NCBI GenBank assembly: GCA_026214975.1
Contig: CM047805.1
Location: 109,983,845-110,047,844 of the forward strand
Direction of reading: 5' to 3'
Length of the DNA: 64,000 nucleotides
DNA from: Gentiana macrophylla
Taxonomy: Eukaryota; Streptophyta; Magnoliopsida; Gentianales; Gentianaceae
Of this stretch, positions 10,246-20,992 are shown in pieces. A model generated the notes under the pieces. The model had not been told where the DNA came from. It was given only the letters and a program-made list of their open reading frames with translations, and did not search any database. The translations under genes and the position numbers were made by a program. Position 1 is the stretch's first letter. Every line of letters begins with the position of its first letter.

Positions 10246-12037
10246 TAGTTAGTAACGAAGAAATAATAACAGGAAGTAGATTATCATTTTCAAGAAAAGC
10301 ATATTTCGAGTTAGGAGGTAAAGTTTTAAATTCAAGGTTCTTGGGTGGCTCTTCTATGGATGGTTTCAATAATGGACCATCATTCTCCAGTTCTAGATAT
10401 CGGTGCCACGGTTGTTTGTCAAATACACGACCGACATCCAGATAAGAAATCACTTCATGCATTTCTTCATCATCACTCTCACATTCAAATATTGATAAGG
10501 TTAGGCACTCTTCAGGCTTATCTTCAAAGACCTGCAAGTTAGCATTTTCCATACAAAGACAAGATATTGCATCAACAAAAGAACATGACTCTCGTGAATT
10601 ATACGGGTGTTTCATGGCTTTGAAAATATTGAAGGTAACCTCATCCTCGTTAACTCTCAAAATCAATTCTCCTCGTTGAACATCAATGATTGTCCTTCCC
10701 GTGGCTAGGAATGGACGACCGAGAATAAGGGGCGTTGAATACCCTTCTTCCATAGCCATAACCACAAAGTCAACGGGGAAGTAGAACTTATCAACTTTCA
10801 CTAACACGTCTTCTATGACTCCTTTAGGACGTTTTATAGACCTATCTGCTAATTGTAGAGTCATCTCAGTGTTTTTCAACTTTCCTATTCCAAGATTGAT
10901 AAAGTCCTCATATGACATGAGGTTAATGTTAGCACCAAGGTCGCAAAGCACCCTCTTAAACAAAAAAAAAACCCCAATTTCACACGGGATGGTAAAACTC
11001 CCGGGGTCTTTGAGCTTAGGTGGAAGCTTATGTTGCAACACGGCGGAGCATTCCTCATTGAGACAAATGTTCTCATATTCCTCTAACCTCTTCTTGTTAG
11101 TGAGAATATCTTTCAGAAACTTACCGTACACAGGCATGTTAGTAAGTGCTTCTATGACTGGAATATTAACATTTAAGTGTCTAAACGTGTCAAGGAAGCG
11201 AGCATACTTTTTATCTAGCTTCTTCTTCTTAATTTCTTCTCTAGGTGGGTAAGGTAATGACTCAAGATCAATAACTTTAGGTTTAGAGTTTGTACCTTCC
11301 TTACCTTTGCCGCTTGATGCATCATCAGAAGCATTCCTCAACGTTTGAGCTGCTCGTGGCCTCCATTCGGTATCGGTGTGCACCATTTTCTCTTTACCTT
11401 TCTTAGAAACTGCCTGCTGAGAATTGGCTTGCGTCAAACTGTCATTGGCGTGCGTCATGTCCACAATTGGACCACCCTTGACGCACGTCGCGGTTTCCTT
11501 GGCGTCCGTCAGAGGCTTATTGGCGCAGGTCAATTTTTGCCCAAAACTCTCTAAATGTGAATAGTTACTGTTGGCGCGCGCCATCTCATCCTTGGCGGGG
11601 GTCATAGAGACATGTTCCTTAAAAAGGGTTCTTAAATCACTTGCTCTCGGATTCTTCAAAATCCTCGGGACTTTCACAAAATCTTCGCTTTCTTTCTCAA
11701 CATTGACATATCCGTCATTCTGCAAAAACATATCAACAACCTCCTCTTCTTCTTCGCTCAACTCTCTATCGTCTTCGGCATCATGCAAATCATTTTCAAC
11801 TTCGTTTCCAACTTGATTTTCTTGAAACTCCCGATTTCCACAAACCTTTCCACTTCGGGTTATGATAGCATTTACTCCCCTCGGATTTCTTTCTGTATTG
11901 CTTGGCAAACCACCTGGTGGTCCACTAGCATTCCTCTCACCTTCTCTACTCAAGTGTTCCTCCACATTCTTCATAGATGCCTCAATCGTTTTCATCCTCA
12001 CATCATGTCCACTCATGGTTGTTTTCATCATTCCCAT
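10160..12037 (-). CDS. Athila gag C-terminal region and aspartic protease
   Basis: A 625-residue frame. The N-terminal third includes an acidic stretch (ELSEEEEEVVDMF) and the heptad repeat encoded by the palindromic motifs (11424-11605). About residues 365-470 form the Athila aspartic protease: CDLGANINLM (active-site D in DLGA), LQLADRS, IEDVLVKVDKF..PVDFVV and ILGRPFLATG. The protease would mature the gag-pol polyprotein. The C-terminal part links into reverse transcriptase but the phase is lost near 10200. The start shown is just the first ATG of the open frame. The protein should continue from gag at 12049-13398. Confidence 0.88.
   Translation of the reverse strand: MGMMKTTMSGHDVRMKTIEASMKNVEEHLSREGERNASGPPGGLPSNTERNPRGVNAIITRSGKVCGNREFQENQVGNEVENDLHDAEDDRELSEEEEEVVDMFLQNDGYVNVEKESEDFVKVPRILKNPRASDLRTLFKEHVSMTPAKDEMARANSNYSHLESFGQKLTCANKPLTDAKETATCVKGGPIVDMTHANDSLTQANSQQAVSKKGKEKMVHTDTEWRPRAAQTLRNASDDASSGKGKEGTNSKPKVIDLESLPYPPREEIKKKKLDKKYARFLDTFRHLNVNIPVIEALTNMPVYGKFLKDILTNKKRLEEYENICLNEECSAVLQHKLPPKLKDPGSFTIPCEIGVFFLFKRVLCDLGANINLMSYEDFINLGIGKLKNTEMTLQLADRSIKRPKGVIEDVLVKVDKFYFPVDFVVMAMEEGYSTPLILGRPFLATGRTIIDVQRGELILRVNEDEVTFNIFKAMKHPYNSRESCSFVDAISCLCMENANLQVFEDKPEECLTLSIFECESDDEEMHEVISYLDVGRVFDKQPWHRYLELENDGPLLKPSIEEPPKNLEFKTLPPNSKYAFLENDNLLPVIISSLLTNVREDLLFEDAKETEESIWLDCVAISGN
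11424..11605 (-). repeat. In-frame palindrome cluster inside gag, encoding a heptad repeat
   Basis: Seven motifs start near 11424, 11445, 11478, 11499, 11520, 11571 and 11592. Every adjacent spacing within a group is exactly 21 bases, whereas untranslated clusters of this element mix 19, 20 and 21. Because 21 is seven codons, the protein shows repeated units such as LTCANKP, LTDAKET, MTHANDS and LTQANSQ. Copy 2 retains the block at about 46490-46680. Confidence 0.82.
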
Positions 12038-12048
12038 GTCCTTTGTGA

Positions 12049-13398
12049 TCAGTACATAAGCGAAGTCATCACATTTTCCATGCAGGCTTGAGTGGCAACT
12101 ACTCCCAACAGTTTATCCAAAGTGTTGTCCCATCTATCTCCTCGTGCTTGATTGGAACTCTCGGTTATCGGGATAGTTTGAGTGGTGGGTTGAGGATAAG
12201 AACGAGTGTTTGGTATTTGAGTTGAGGTGTTGGGGTTATAGGAGTTTCGTGGTTGTGGAGCAAAGGGGGGTTGTCCTTGCTTGTATGAGCTCTCGTTCCA
12301 ACGATAATTCGGATGATCTCTCTTAATAGCATTGAAAGAGTTAGAGTACGCATTGTTAAAATTCCGGTGTTGTTGCATGAACCTTACTTCCTCCGCTTGT
12401 AAATCACCGGGCTCTTCCGTCTCAATAGATGTTTCATCTTCATTGCCATAGACGTTTTCTCTCTTGCTCTCAATCAAAATGTTTCCTTCCATTCTCTTGC
12501 TTGACTGCAAATTATCAAACTTCTTTGACAACTTATCAATTTTTTCCATAAGCTCGGAATTGTCCTTTGGTCCTTCTGAAAACTGACTTTCCTTGTGCTA
12601 GCTCCGGCTTCCCACATCCTATGGTTCTTTGAAATTCTCTTGATAGCATCATAAACTTCTTGAGCGTTGCGAGACATCAAACATCCTCCACATGCGTGGT
12701 CAATATTAGCACGTGATTCTGTCCTCAACTGTCTACAGAAAAGTTGTATTTGCGTATCAAATGGATAACCATGATCGGGGCAAGCCTTCAACAATTTCTT
12801 GAATCTTTCCCATGCACTACCTAAAGTTTCATCGGGTCCTTGAAAAATTAGCTATAGCAACCTTTAACTTCAAATTCCTTCCGGGTGTAAAATATTGCTT
12901 TAAGAACTCATTTTGTACTTCCTCCCAAGTGGTTAATGAATGATGAGGTAAAGATACATACCATTCCTTAGCTCTTCCCGTCAAAGAGTATGGGAACATA
13001 GACAATCTTGTCAATTCCTTCTGAATTCTATAACTCTTGGCTGTGTTACAAAGTTGTTCAAAAGAATAGAGGTGATAATGTGGATCTTCAAAATCTTCTC
13101 CGGCAAATTGGCATTTGTTATCAATAAACCCAAAGAGATGCCCTTTCACTTCAAAATTATTTGCCCCTTCATTGGGTAATCGAATAGGATCATTAGGGGC
13201 ATTCCTTCTCAAAGGTTGGTCACAAAGAGGTCTCAAAAGTTGGTCATTTTGGCCTTGGTTTTGATTGTGGTTTTGGTTTTGCCGGTTTCGGTTGTTTCGG
13301 TTATTTTGGTTATTTTGGCCTTGGTTATTGGGATTTGGTTGGGGAATTGGATCTTCCAAAAGAGGATCAACTTGTGCATTATCACGAATTTCCGCCAT
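12049..13398 (-). pseudogene. Athila gag (capsid) gene, frameshifted
   Basis: Starts at ATG 13398 (MAEIRDNAQVDP), followed by an Asn/Gln-rich low-complexity segment and the retrotransposon gag domain (FEDPHYHLYSFEQLCNTAK, LTGRAKEWY, TTWEEVQNEFLKQYF). The frame breaks at about 12846, where copy 1 lacks two bases that copy 2 has (TTGAAAAATT against TTGTGCAAAATT). It continues in other phases at 12474-12794 and 12049-12549. The second part includes LLKACPDHGYPFDTQIQLF and CGGCLMSRNAQE. Gag would assemble the cytoplasmic particle. As sequenced it is broken at least twice. Confidence 0.85.
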
Positions 13399-13729
13399 TC
13401 CTTCTCGAGTCGATGATTCTCGGGACGATTCTTCACCGAGTGATTCTCCACTAGACTGAGCAGTTCTATGCTCGGCTCTCTATTGTCTTTCGTACGTGTT
13501 AATGTCCGATCGATATGGAGTAAGGGGAGCTTTACCGATTCGGGACCGAGTCATCAACTACAAATGTGAAACAACAAGAAAACAATCAAACACACTTGGT
13601 AACTTACCAAATGGTAAGTACCACATAAGTAAACAGAAATGTGATTAGAAAAAGACTTGACCTATGCTCGAAAATTTTAAAACTGATACAAGTAGTAACT
13701 TTTACTCAAAAAAGAATGAAAACGACACG

Positions 13730-13747
13730 TCCCCGGCAACGGCGCCA
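13730..13747 (-). other. Primer-binding site, tRNA-Asp type
   Basis: On the minus strand TGGCGCCGTTGCCGGGGA, the primer-binding sequence typical of Athila and Tat elements, assigned to tRNA-Asp. It lies 10 bases inside the 5' LTR. The equivalent position is deleted in copy 2. Confidence 0.9.
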
Positions 13748-13757
13748 GAAAGCTGGA

Positions 13758-15406
13758 TGTGGCCAAACCGAGGTGTCCAATCTAACCGGCAGTGTACCGG
13801 GTCGACTGTAGTCTAGTTTGGTGAGTCAAGGTCGTCTCCTCGGGGACTGTGCACTCCAATTGAGGTCACACACTAAAAAGTCTATATTAATTCGATCTAG
13901 GTCGCAAATTGGTGAAAGGTTAATCGATTGCATAAATAAAATGCTGAATTAACAATGATGGTAAATTATAAAAGAAGCTAACCAAGATAATGTGTAGACT
14001 AGCTATCCTCTTGCAATGCCATGGGAACGACTTCCTACCTACCTACCATTCGTGTTTGAAAGTGTGAAGCGGTGCATTCCTAAACAAGCAATTCCCCCTC
14101 ATACGAGTGAATGAAATTTCTCTCTACTCTCCTCCTCCTTGGTCTAGTGCCCTAAACCTAATGATTCGGTATGCTACGCCCATGAATGCAATGTCAAAGC
14201 CAACTATCCCGGATAAGAAATCGAATGCCTCAAGAGGTCGATTTTACCTTCGGTTCACCTACCCTCTTCCCACAATTAACATCTCCGTTCGGTATCCGTT
14301 AAACGTGTAAAGTGCTAACACTAGGCAATTACTCCAATGTCAAAAAAACAATGCACACAAGTAGCCAAAGCTTCACAACAATCAAAACTAACAACATAAA
14401 CAATCATTCCCAATCAATCACAAGAGGATGAACTACTACTACAACATAATCTTGGCTAGAAAAACCTAGCCACTCATAACTACAAACATTAACATAACAA
14501 AGCTAACATTCATAATCATAAGAGTACTTGAATCAAAGTAAAGATTAAGAGTTACCAATCAAAAGCGAAACTCGAAATTGGTATCTTCAATCAAGCTCCA
14601 AAACCTTCAATGGAGTTACAAACTTATGTCTTCAAACTCCAACCAAAAGTGATAGAAATTAAACTAAGATTCTTAATAGTTACAATGATAACCAAGAGCT
14701 AATTTCTACAAGAATTTGGCTATAAGAGCCTAGGGTGGGGTTTTTGCCTGCAAGATGGATGATATGTTCAATATGAAGTCTGTTTTTGATAATAATGTGA
14801 ATGGAAGAATAAAAGAGATTAAACTTTTCTGACTCTGCACTCTTGACTCACGTCATCCCATATTGGCGCACGTCATTCCCAAATTTAATCGATGGCGCAG
14901 TCATAGCTTCTTGGCGCGTGTCATGTCCAATAATGGTGATCGATCGAATGACATCTGCATTAATTACTCAACCACTTTTTGATGCGGGTCATTGTGACAT
15001 GGCGCAGGTCATCAATATATAAAATCACAAAATCATCATTTTATTCTCCCAGCTGGCTTGGATTGAACCTCTAATGTGTATCAATAATCCTTAGGGTTGA
15101 AATCCTTGCCATGGCACAAAATCATCACAAAAGAATCAAAGGCCATCCTAAGGTCGTAATCCACTCCCACCGAGATATCTCAGGCCGCAAAATAGACACA
15201 AAGATACCATGTGTAAATCTGATAACAAAATCGGCTAATAACTAATATAATACAACTAAAAACATGGTTTATCTGAAAGATCTATGTACACAAAATATGG
15301 TTACAATCATCAGTCAAATTGCTCAAGTTGATATCAAAATATCGCTAATTGCATTAGAAAATGGGGTAAATTATCAGAAATTATATCATCAGGTTGACTT
15401 ACATCA
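13758..15406 (-). repeat. 5' LTR of the Athila element
   Basis: A 1649-base LTR. On the minus strand it runs from TGATGTAAGTC to GGCCACA, with TG...CA ends, next to the primer-binding site. The six-motif palindrome cluster is at 14843-15012. Immediately beyond the LTR at 15407 the sequence is copia integrase, marking the insertion point. A short open frame at 14107-14310 on the opposite strand is incidental. Confidence 0.92.
14843..15012. repeat. Palindrome cluster in the 5' LTR
   Basis: Same six motifs as at 1067-1238, in three pairs, with a few single-base differences such as GCGTGTCAT for GCGCGTCAT and one missing base in the third motif. Confidence 0.75.
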
Positions 15407-15672
15407 CTGACACAGGATGTTTGATGTATGGTGCCCTGCTGAGCATTAAAATCGGTGAGCTGGAACTCAGCTCTATTATCAGATCTAATAACTTTGATAA
15501 TTTTGTGAAATTGTGTAGAAACCAATTTAACAAAAGATTTAAGAAGGTCAGAAGCTTCAGATTTGTGCTTCATAAGAAATACCCAAGTAAATCTAGAAAA
15601 ATCATCTACAACAGTAAGAAAATATTGCTGTCTATTCACAGTATGATGTCTTAGAGGATCCCAAATATCCAC
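15407..15672 (-). pseudogene. Copia A integrase core, interrupted by Athila
   Basis: Contains the first catalytic Asp region (MDIWDPLRH, where copia integrases usually have DIWGP), then VVDDFSRFTWV and IRSDNRAEF, where the usual Gly after SDN is Arg. It ends at IHQTSCV, which normally leads into the PQQNG...E segment carrying the catalytic Glu. The Athila LTR takes over at this point, so the Glu is missing. It cannot be active. Confidence 0.85.
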
Positions 15673-16384
15673 ATGAACAAGATAAAAAACAGAATGTACA
15701 GCAATGGTACTTAATAGAAAAAGGTTGTTTCTTTAGTTTTGCCATGAGACAAACATAATAAAGGTCATGATCATAAAATTGGACATCAACAGACTGTGAA
15801 CTAATGACTTGCAGTCTCTTATCTGGCAAGTGTCCTAGTCTGTAATGCCATAAAAGAGCCTCATCTAATCTATTAGTCAATGTATGACTTTCTATAGCAT
15901 TGGCAACAGAGAGTTTTATTGGTTGATTCATGGCATATAGCCCTTTGTGTAACTCAGCTAAACCAATCACTTTCTTGTTCTTGTCCTGCAAAACACACTT
16001 GTTAGCAGAAAAAAATAGCTGCACCTTTTGTATGATTAATAAATGCAGGTAAAGAAAAAAGATTGTATTTAAAACCAAGATACAAAACACATCATGTATG
16101 CCCAGCTGAGGGTTTACCCTTACTTGTCCTATATGTGTAACAGAAACATTATTTCTATTAGGTAATCCCATCTTTATACCAGATGAAGGTTTGGGGTTGC
16201 TTAACAGATCTAATGATCCTACAATGTGATCTGTGGCACCAGAGTCCAAGATCCATTGTATAGATTTTACTAAATTTAGATCACCTGTCCCTGTAGCAGG
16301 TGAGTAGTGTGTCACAATCTCAGCAGGCTGGACAATGGCAAACCTTGCATGCCTTGGAGTATCAGCACTCAACAGAGCCATCAA
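15632..16384 (-). CDS. Copia A protease and gag-pre-integrase domain
   Basis: A 250-residue open frame. The aspartic protease active site is WILDSGATDH about residues 45-55. The gag-pre-integrase zinc region follows (LWHYRLGHLPDKRL, about residues 178-192). The later part (KKQPFSI then SCSCG) is out of phase with the integrase frame that starts at 15672, indicating a frameshift. The protease would cut the copia polyprotein. The frame is part of one original gag-pol gene. Confidence 0.85.
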   Translation of the reverse strand: MMALLSADTPRHARFAIVQPAEIVTHYSPATGTGDLNLVKSIQWILDSGATDHIVGSLDLLSNPKPSSGIKMGLPNRNNVSVTHIGQVRVNPQLGIHDVFCILVLNTIFFLYLHLLIIQKVQLFFSANKCVLQDKNKKVIGLAELHKGLYAMNQPIKLSVANAIESHTLTNRLDEALLWHYRLGHLPDKRLQVISSQSVDVQFYDHDLYYVCLMAKLKKQPFSIKYHCCTFCFLSCSCGYLGSSKTSYCE

Positions 16385-16423
16385 CTTATCAAGTTGTTGT
16401 GCAGTAAGATTTGGAAACCCTGG

Positions 16424-16861
16424 TCAGCAGACCTTTTGGGCATTATCTTCTTCTGCTGTCTGTTCTTCCTCTACTAAGTTAGCCCATTTTGACTTGAAAG
16501 CAGGAGGATAGCCATGTTTCTTGTAGCAAGTCCCCTCAGTATGACCATTGAATCCATAAAAAATGCATTGCATCTTTTTGGGATTTTTAGGTTTGGAACT
16601 TACAGCAGATACATAGTTAGGTCTGCTGACAATCTGATTTTGTCCTTGGCCACTTTTCTGGGACAAGAAAACCTTGGAATCTTGATTCTTGGCCATATTG
16701 GCCACGTACAACTTCAGTCTTTCAAATTTAATGGCCATTGAAAAGGCATCATGGATTTCTGGGAAAGGGACCATCAACATTTCCCGTGAAACCATTGGCC
16801 CAAACTCATCCCTTAGACCTTTTAGGAATTTCATGACTTGCTCAGCCTCCATATGATCCAT
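16424..16861 (-). CDS. Copia A gag, C-terminal part with altered zinc knuckle
   Basis: A 145-residue frame with the gag helical region (VMKFLKGLRDEFGPMVSREM) and a CCHC-type knuckle followed by YKKHGYPP. The knuckle reads CIFYGFNGHTEGTC, so the second Cys is Tyr. The same change is in copy 2, so it predates the divergence of the copies. Zinc binding, and so RNA packaging, is probably impaired. Confidence 0.82.
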   Translation of the reverse strand: MDHMEAEQVMKFLKGLRDEFGPMVSREMLMVPFPEIHDAFSMAIKFERLKLYVANMAKNQDSKVFLSQKSGQGQNQIVSRPNYVSAVSSKPKNPKKMQCIFYGFNGHTEGTCYKKHGYPPAFKSKWANLVEEEQTAEEDNAQKVC

Positions 16862-17089
16862 TAGTGTGCTAATTGCATTGCAGTGACATTAAGGATCACA
16901 AGAACAAATTGATACAGGCCTAATAGTCTTGATTTCTTCCCACAGAACCATCAATTTTGTAAAATATTGATTGACAGAATCATTACCTTGCTTCAGCAGA
17001 TGCATCTCTTCAAGAAGATCTGAAAGTCTTAAGGCATCAACATTAGAAAATCTAGCTGATTCTTTCAAACTGCATGTGCACGGGTTTTA

Positions 17090-17413
17090 TCAATTTGAAA
17101 ATCCTTCAAAAAAGTAAAAGTGACCGAGATGCAAGGGGAAAGTGTTCTCTACAGAATTCAAGATACATGATCTCACCATTGTATCACATTGTCTCCATGC
17201 ATGGAAATCTGCTGAATCTGCTTCTGGCCTTTTGATTGTGCCGTCTACGAAGCCAATTTTATTCTTGGTGATTAACACCATCTCTATAGACATTTTCCAT
17301 GGATTATAGTAGTTGTCATTCATCAATGGCTGAACAAGAAACACAGACGGATTCTTATTAGGATGAACATATAACGGACTGGAGGGACTTATTTCTTGTT
17401 TCTTAGCTGCCAT
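17090..17413 (-). CDS. Copia A gag, N-terminal part
   Basis: Starts MAAKKQEIS at 17413. It has the Retrotran_gag_3 signature: SPLYVHPNKNPS, then LVQPLMNDNYYNPWKMSIEM, KNKIGFVDGTIKRP and AWRQCDTMVRSCILNSV. The frame ends early at FSN near 17090 and the next gag segment is in another phase, so a frameshift lies between 16861 and 17090. The ATG is about 200 bases downstream of the primer-binding site. Confidence 0.85.
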   Translation of the reverse strand: MAAKKQEISPSSPLYVHPNKNPSVFLVQPLMNDNYYNPWKMSIEMVLITKNKIGFVDGTIKRPEADSADFHAWRQCDTMVRSCILNSVENTFPLHLGHFYFFEGFSN

Positions 17414-17615
17414 GGCTATCAAGAACCCAGAATTGATCACAAATCATCAATGAAAGTGAAAATTACATGAAAAAACCGATCAAGAAATGATCAGAAAAAT
17501 GATTACAGTTCACTCTCAAGAAACTGAAATCTCAGAAAAGATGAAGAACACTCTCAAGATTCTTCAAAGATTGGAGAGAAAATGTAGGAAAACATTCATA
17601 AATTCTCAAATTTCT

Positions 17616-17627
17616 ACTCTGATACCA
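17616..17627 (-). other. Copia A primer-binding site
   Basis: Minus-strand TGGTATCAGAGT, matching the 3' end of the initiator Met tRNA as used by most plant copia elements. It lies within three bases of the LTR end. Confidence 0.88.
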
Positions 17628-17938
17628 TGATGAAGTTTATGGAATTATAAACTAAAAGTAAAATGCGGAATTATTATTGATAAACTGAAAGTTACAAGTT
17701 AAGTTTACAATGCAGCTGATCATGGGGTATTTATAACTTCATACACATTATTGATCAGTTAGAAGTAAGTTACAAACGGTTAAAACAAACTTATTCTACA
17801 ATACACTACATTATACTTAGCTGGTCATTGTGTCTTCATCACAAAGCAGTCAGATATCTTGTCAAAGAAGTTGTTGAGGCTGATATGTATTGTCAATAGG
17901 TTGCACTCAGCATTCCCTTCAGCCTCTATATTGTAACA
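17628..17938 (-). repeat. Copia A 5' LTR
   Basis: About 311 bases. On the minus strand it starts TGTTACAATATAGAGG and ends AAACTTCA just before the primer site (the exact end is uncertain by three bases). The right boundary is precise because copia B RNase H sequence (SNADW) breaks off at this point. Confidence 0.82.
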
Positions 17939-19402
17939 CAATCTGCATTAGAAAAAACATGAAGCTCCAAGGATGAAGTCGAGGGAAACAAATCACTCTG
18001 ATACAGAGTTCCTCGTAGATAACGAAGAATACGCATAACAACAGCCCAATGTACAGAGGTGGGGGAGGAGACAAAATGACTAACGATGGGAACAACATAG
18101 GCGATGTCAGGGCGAGTGATCGTCAAATATCCAAGGCTCCCAACAACAGAACGGTATAATGTAGGATCAAAGAGAGGAAGGCCATCAGTCAGAGCATAAC
18201 GAGCGTTCAACTCAAGAGGAGAATCAGCAACACGAGTGTCAGTAAGTCGGGCACGATGAAAAATGTCAGCAGCATACTTGGATTGAGAAAGGAGATAACC
18301 TTGTGGCGAGGACGCTACCTCAATGCCTAAAAATAATGTAAATGACCCAAGTCCTTCATATCAAAACAGCGGGACAAGGTTGCTTTCAAACTCACGATAC
18401 CATCTAATCATCACATGTAATGATCATATCATCTGCATATAGTAGAAGAAGAATACGGCCTACAGAGGTCGATCTAACAAATAATGCTGAATCATGAGGA
18501 CTCGAGGTAAAACCAAAAGAAGTGACAACATGTGAAAATCTGTCAAACCATGAACGAGGGGCTTGTTTGAGGCCATATAAAGCCTTCTAAAGCCTACAAA
18601 CTTGCCCCCCAGAGCATGAGAAACACCAAAAAGTGTGTACCATATACACTTCTTCCTTAAGATCCCTATTGAGAAAAGCATTTTTAACATCCATCTGAGA
18701 GATATGCCACTGACGAATAGATGCGAAGGAAATAAGAACCCGAACAAATGTCATCTTGGAAACAGGAGCAAATGTTTCCTCATAATCCATACCATACTCT
18801 TGAGCAAACCCTTTAGCTACCAAACGATCTTTGTACCGCTCAATAGAACCATCTAGCTTAGTCTTAACATTATACACCCATCGAGAACCAATAGTTTTCT
18901 TACCAGTCGGAAGATAGACTAGATCCCATGTACCATTCCTGTCTAAAGCTGATAGTTCCTCAGCCATAGCATTTTGACAATCAAGAGAATGAACCATCTC
19001 CGAATAAGAGGTAGGCTCTGAACAAGTGTCAATAGAAACTAGAAAGGAAGCAAAAGACTGAGAGTAGCAAGAATAAGCAAAATCAGATAATTGAGTAGAC
19101 TTACGTGTGCGCCTGGGGTGACGAGACTGGCCGGGATCCGTCGTCACAAGTGGTGCTTGGGTAGCTGTAGCAAGTGGTGAAGTATCATCCGCACGAGGCG
19201 CAGGATGAGAAGGTGAAGAAGCATAATGTAAGGAAGATAGTGATGCATCAATGGCGGAAGATGGTGAATCAGGGGAGTGATCAGAGGTGAAAGGATCATT
19301 ATGAACAAGATCAGACTTAGTAATATTGTGGGAGCTAGCAAGAAGGTAAAAGAAGGGAATATGCTCAAGAAAAGAAACATGTCGAGAAAGACATAGGAAC
19401 AA
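17939..19402 (-). pseudogene. Copia B reverse transcriptase and truncated RNase H
   Basis: The RT begins with NGTWDLVYLP, GSRWVYNVKTKLDG, RLVAKGFAQEYGMDYEETFAPV and MDVKNAFLN. It then shifts phase near 18690, and the later part is in another frame with the catalytic LLYADDM at about 18430-18447. The thumb and start of RNase H follow ([26 protein letters not shown]). The gene breaks at SNADW where copia A entered. Upstream, residues between integrase and RT are Ser/Pro-rich linker. Not functional. Confidence 0.85.
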
Positions 19403-19879
19403 TAACCTTTTTGTCCTATGCCATACCTAAGAAAGACACATATAACAACACGAGAAGATAATTTTGTATGTTCTACATATGGACGAAGGACAAAACAAGT
19501 GGAACCAAAAACTCTCAAATGAGAGTAATCAGGAGTAATGCCAAATAACTTAGCATAAGGAGAAATGCTTGAATTATGAGTAGTCGGGGTCCTATTAATA
19601 TGGTAAGTAGATGTGAGAACAGCTTCTCCCCAAAAGTCATTTGGAACACTAGCTGATAAAAGAATAAAACGGGCAATCAATGTGTCTATGTTTTCTCTCA
19701 GCGACACCATTTTGTTGTGGGGTATCATTGCATGAAGACTGATGCACTGTACAATTAGAGGTAAAAATGTCTGAAAGGTCTCCCTTAGTATATTCCCTAC
19801 CTAAGTCAGAATGAATGCATTTAACAACTGTAGAGTGCTGAGTTTTGGCATAGGCTTGAAAAGCAAAGATGTATATCAA
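19390..19879 (-). pseudogene. Copia B integrase, C-terminal half
   Basis: HSDLGREYT carries the second catalytic Asp and NDTPQQNGVAERKHRH the catalytic Glu, followed by DFWGEAVLTSTYHINRTPT and the PYAKLFG..PDYSHLRVFG region typical of copia integrase. The frame shifts between KHRH and the next segment near 19700. The first half (gag-pre-integrase and first Asp) lies in decayed sequence at about 19880-20206 and is better preserved in copy 2 at 54378-54692. Confidence 0.83.
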
Positions 19880-20206
19880 TAAAATCGTAATGATGTCTCA
19901 TCAGATACACCCAACAGTAACAAGTATAATCATCAATAAAGTAAACATAATATCTATACCCTCATTTTGTTGGGACAGGAGCAGGACCCCAAACATCAGA
20001 ATGAACTAAATCAAAAGGTGCACAAGATTGCATGACATTGATTAAAAGGCAAGGCAAAAAACTTTCCATGTTTACATCCACTACAATCTGAAATATCATG
20101 AGGATGCAAATCTCCCAAAACACCACTATGGCTCATATATTTTAAGCGATAGTCTGAAACATGAACAAGCCTAGAATGCCACAAATAAACTTAGAAGATG
20201 AAGAAA

Positions 20207-20657
20207 TTAAATGAAAAAAGATAGATCAACAAAGAGTGGCAAACAGATGACCCGAATCTGCAAACTCAACCAAAAGATAGAGTCCCCTCGCCACGGCCCG
20301 TCCCAATCACCTCTTGGATTTGGGATCCTGCACATGACAAGAGATGGAAGAAAAATGAACAGAGTAACCAAAGTCATGTAATTGACCAACCGAGACAAGA
20401 CTCATGGTAAGTTTGGGAATACAATAAACATTAGGGATAAAGAAATATGAAGTGTGGATGGTACCAATGCCAGTCAATGACAAGGGTGTACCATCAGCAG
20501 TCATAATATTAGGAGAAAGAGAATCATAAGACATAGACGTAAACGAAGAGGAATCAGGGGACATGTGATATGAGGCTCCAGAGTCCAAAACCCATAAAGG
20601 TGACTTTTTACCTGAACCATTCAATAGGGCCAAACCTGTGGTAGAACGAGTAAACAT
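20207..20657 (-). pseudogene. Copia B protease
   Basis: WVLDSGASYHMSPDSSSF is the aspartic protease active site, followed by IMTADGTPLSLTGIGTI and MSLVSVGQLHDFGY. It runs towards the gag-pre-integrase domain, which is frameshifted here. The start shown is simply the first ATG, since the protease is expected to be part of a gag-pol frame. Confidence 0.82.
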
Positions 20658-20992
20658 GGCATAGTGCTGAGACTAAGGAGCAACCTGACTTTGAGACTGT
20701 CTAGCAAGAAACCTCTAAAACTGCTCCGCAAGTGATTCCATAGTAGCTAGGATTCATAGAAGAATCCACAACCGAGTCACCCGAGGGATGGACCAACGCA
20801 GCAGTCATCTGATGAGAGCTACTATGGGGCTGCCCTTACCTTATAGATTATGACCGTTGTTGTCCACCATGTTGCTGTTGATGTGACCTGTCACCTTGCT
20901 TCGAACCATTTGCTTTCTGTCGTGCTAATAATTCAGGACACTGATTTTTCCAATGCCATGGTTGCTTATAGTAATGACAATCATTACCTGTT

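Larger units (their letters stand above)
1..15406 (-). mobile_element. Athila-type Ty3/gypsy LTR retrotransposon, near full length
   Basis: A long terminal repeat is present at both ends (1-1633 and 13758-15406). On the minus strand the order is 5' LTR, primer-binding site, gag, protease, RT, RNase H, integrase, two env-position frames, polypurine tract, 3' LTR. RT before integrase places it in Ty3/gypsy. The tRNA-Asp-type primer site, the DLGA protease, the FMDD reverse transcriptase and extra frames downstream of integrase are typical of the Athila lineage. The element is not autonomous as sequenced, because gag and pol carry frameshifts and stops. It interrupts the integrase frame of a copia element at 15407. 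The left end, and so the target-site duplication, is outside the window. Confidence 0.93.
15407..17938 (-). mobile_element. Ty1/copia element A, 5' half
   Basis: Minus-strand order: LTR 17938-17628, initiator-Met-type primer site, gag, protease, gag-pre-integrase, integrase. The element is cut at 15407 by the Athila insertion. The remainder (integrase end, RT, RNase H, 3' LTR) should lie left of the window. It is itself inserted in the RNase H region of copia element B. Confidence 0.88.

Noticed and set aside
10815..11252. Plus-strand frame of 145 residues opposite the Athila protease
   Set aside because: It is antisense to the protease frame, which has clear active-site motifs.
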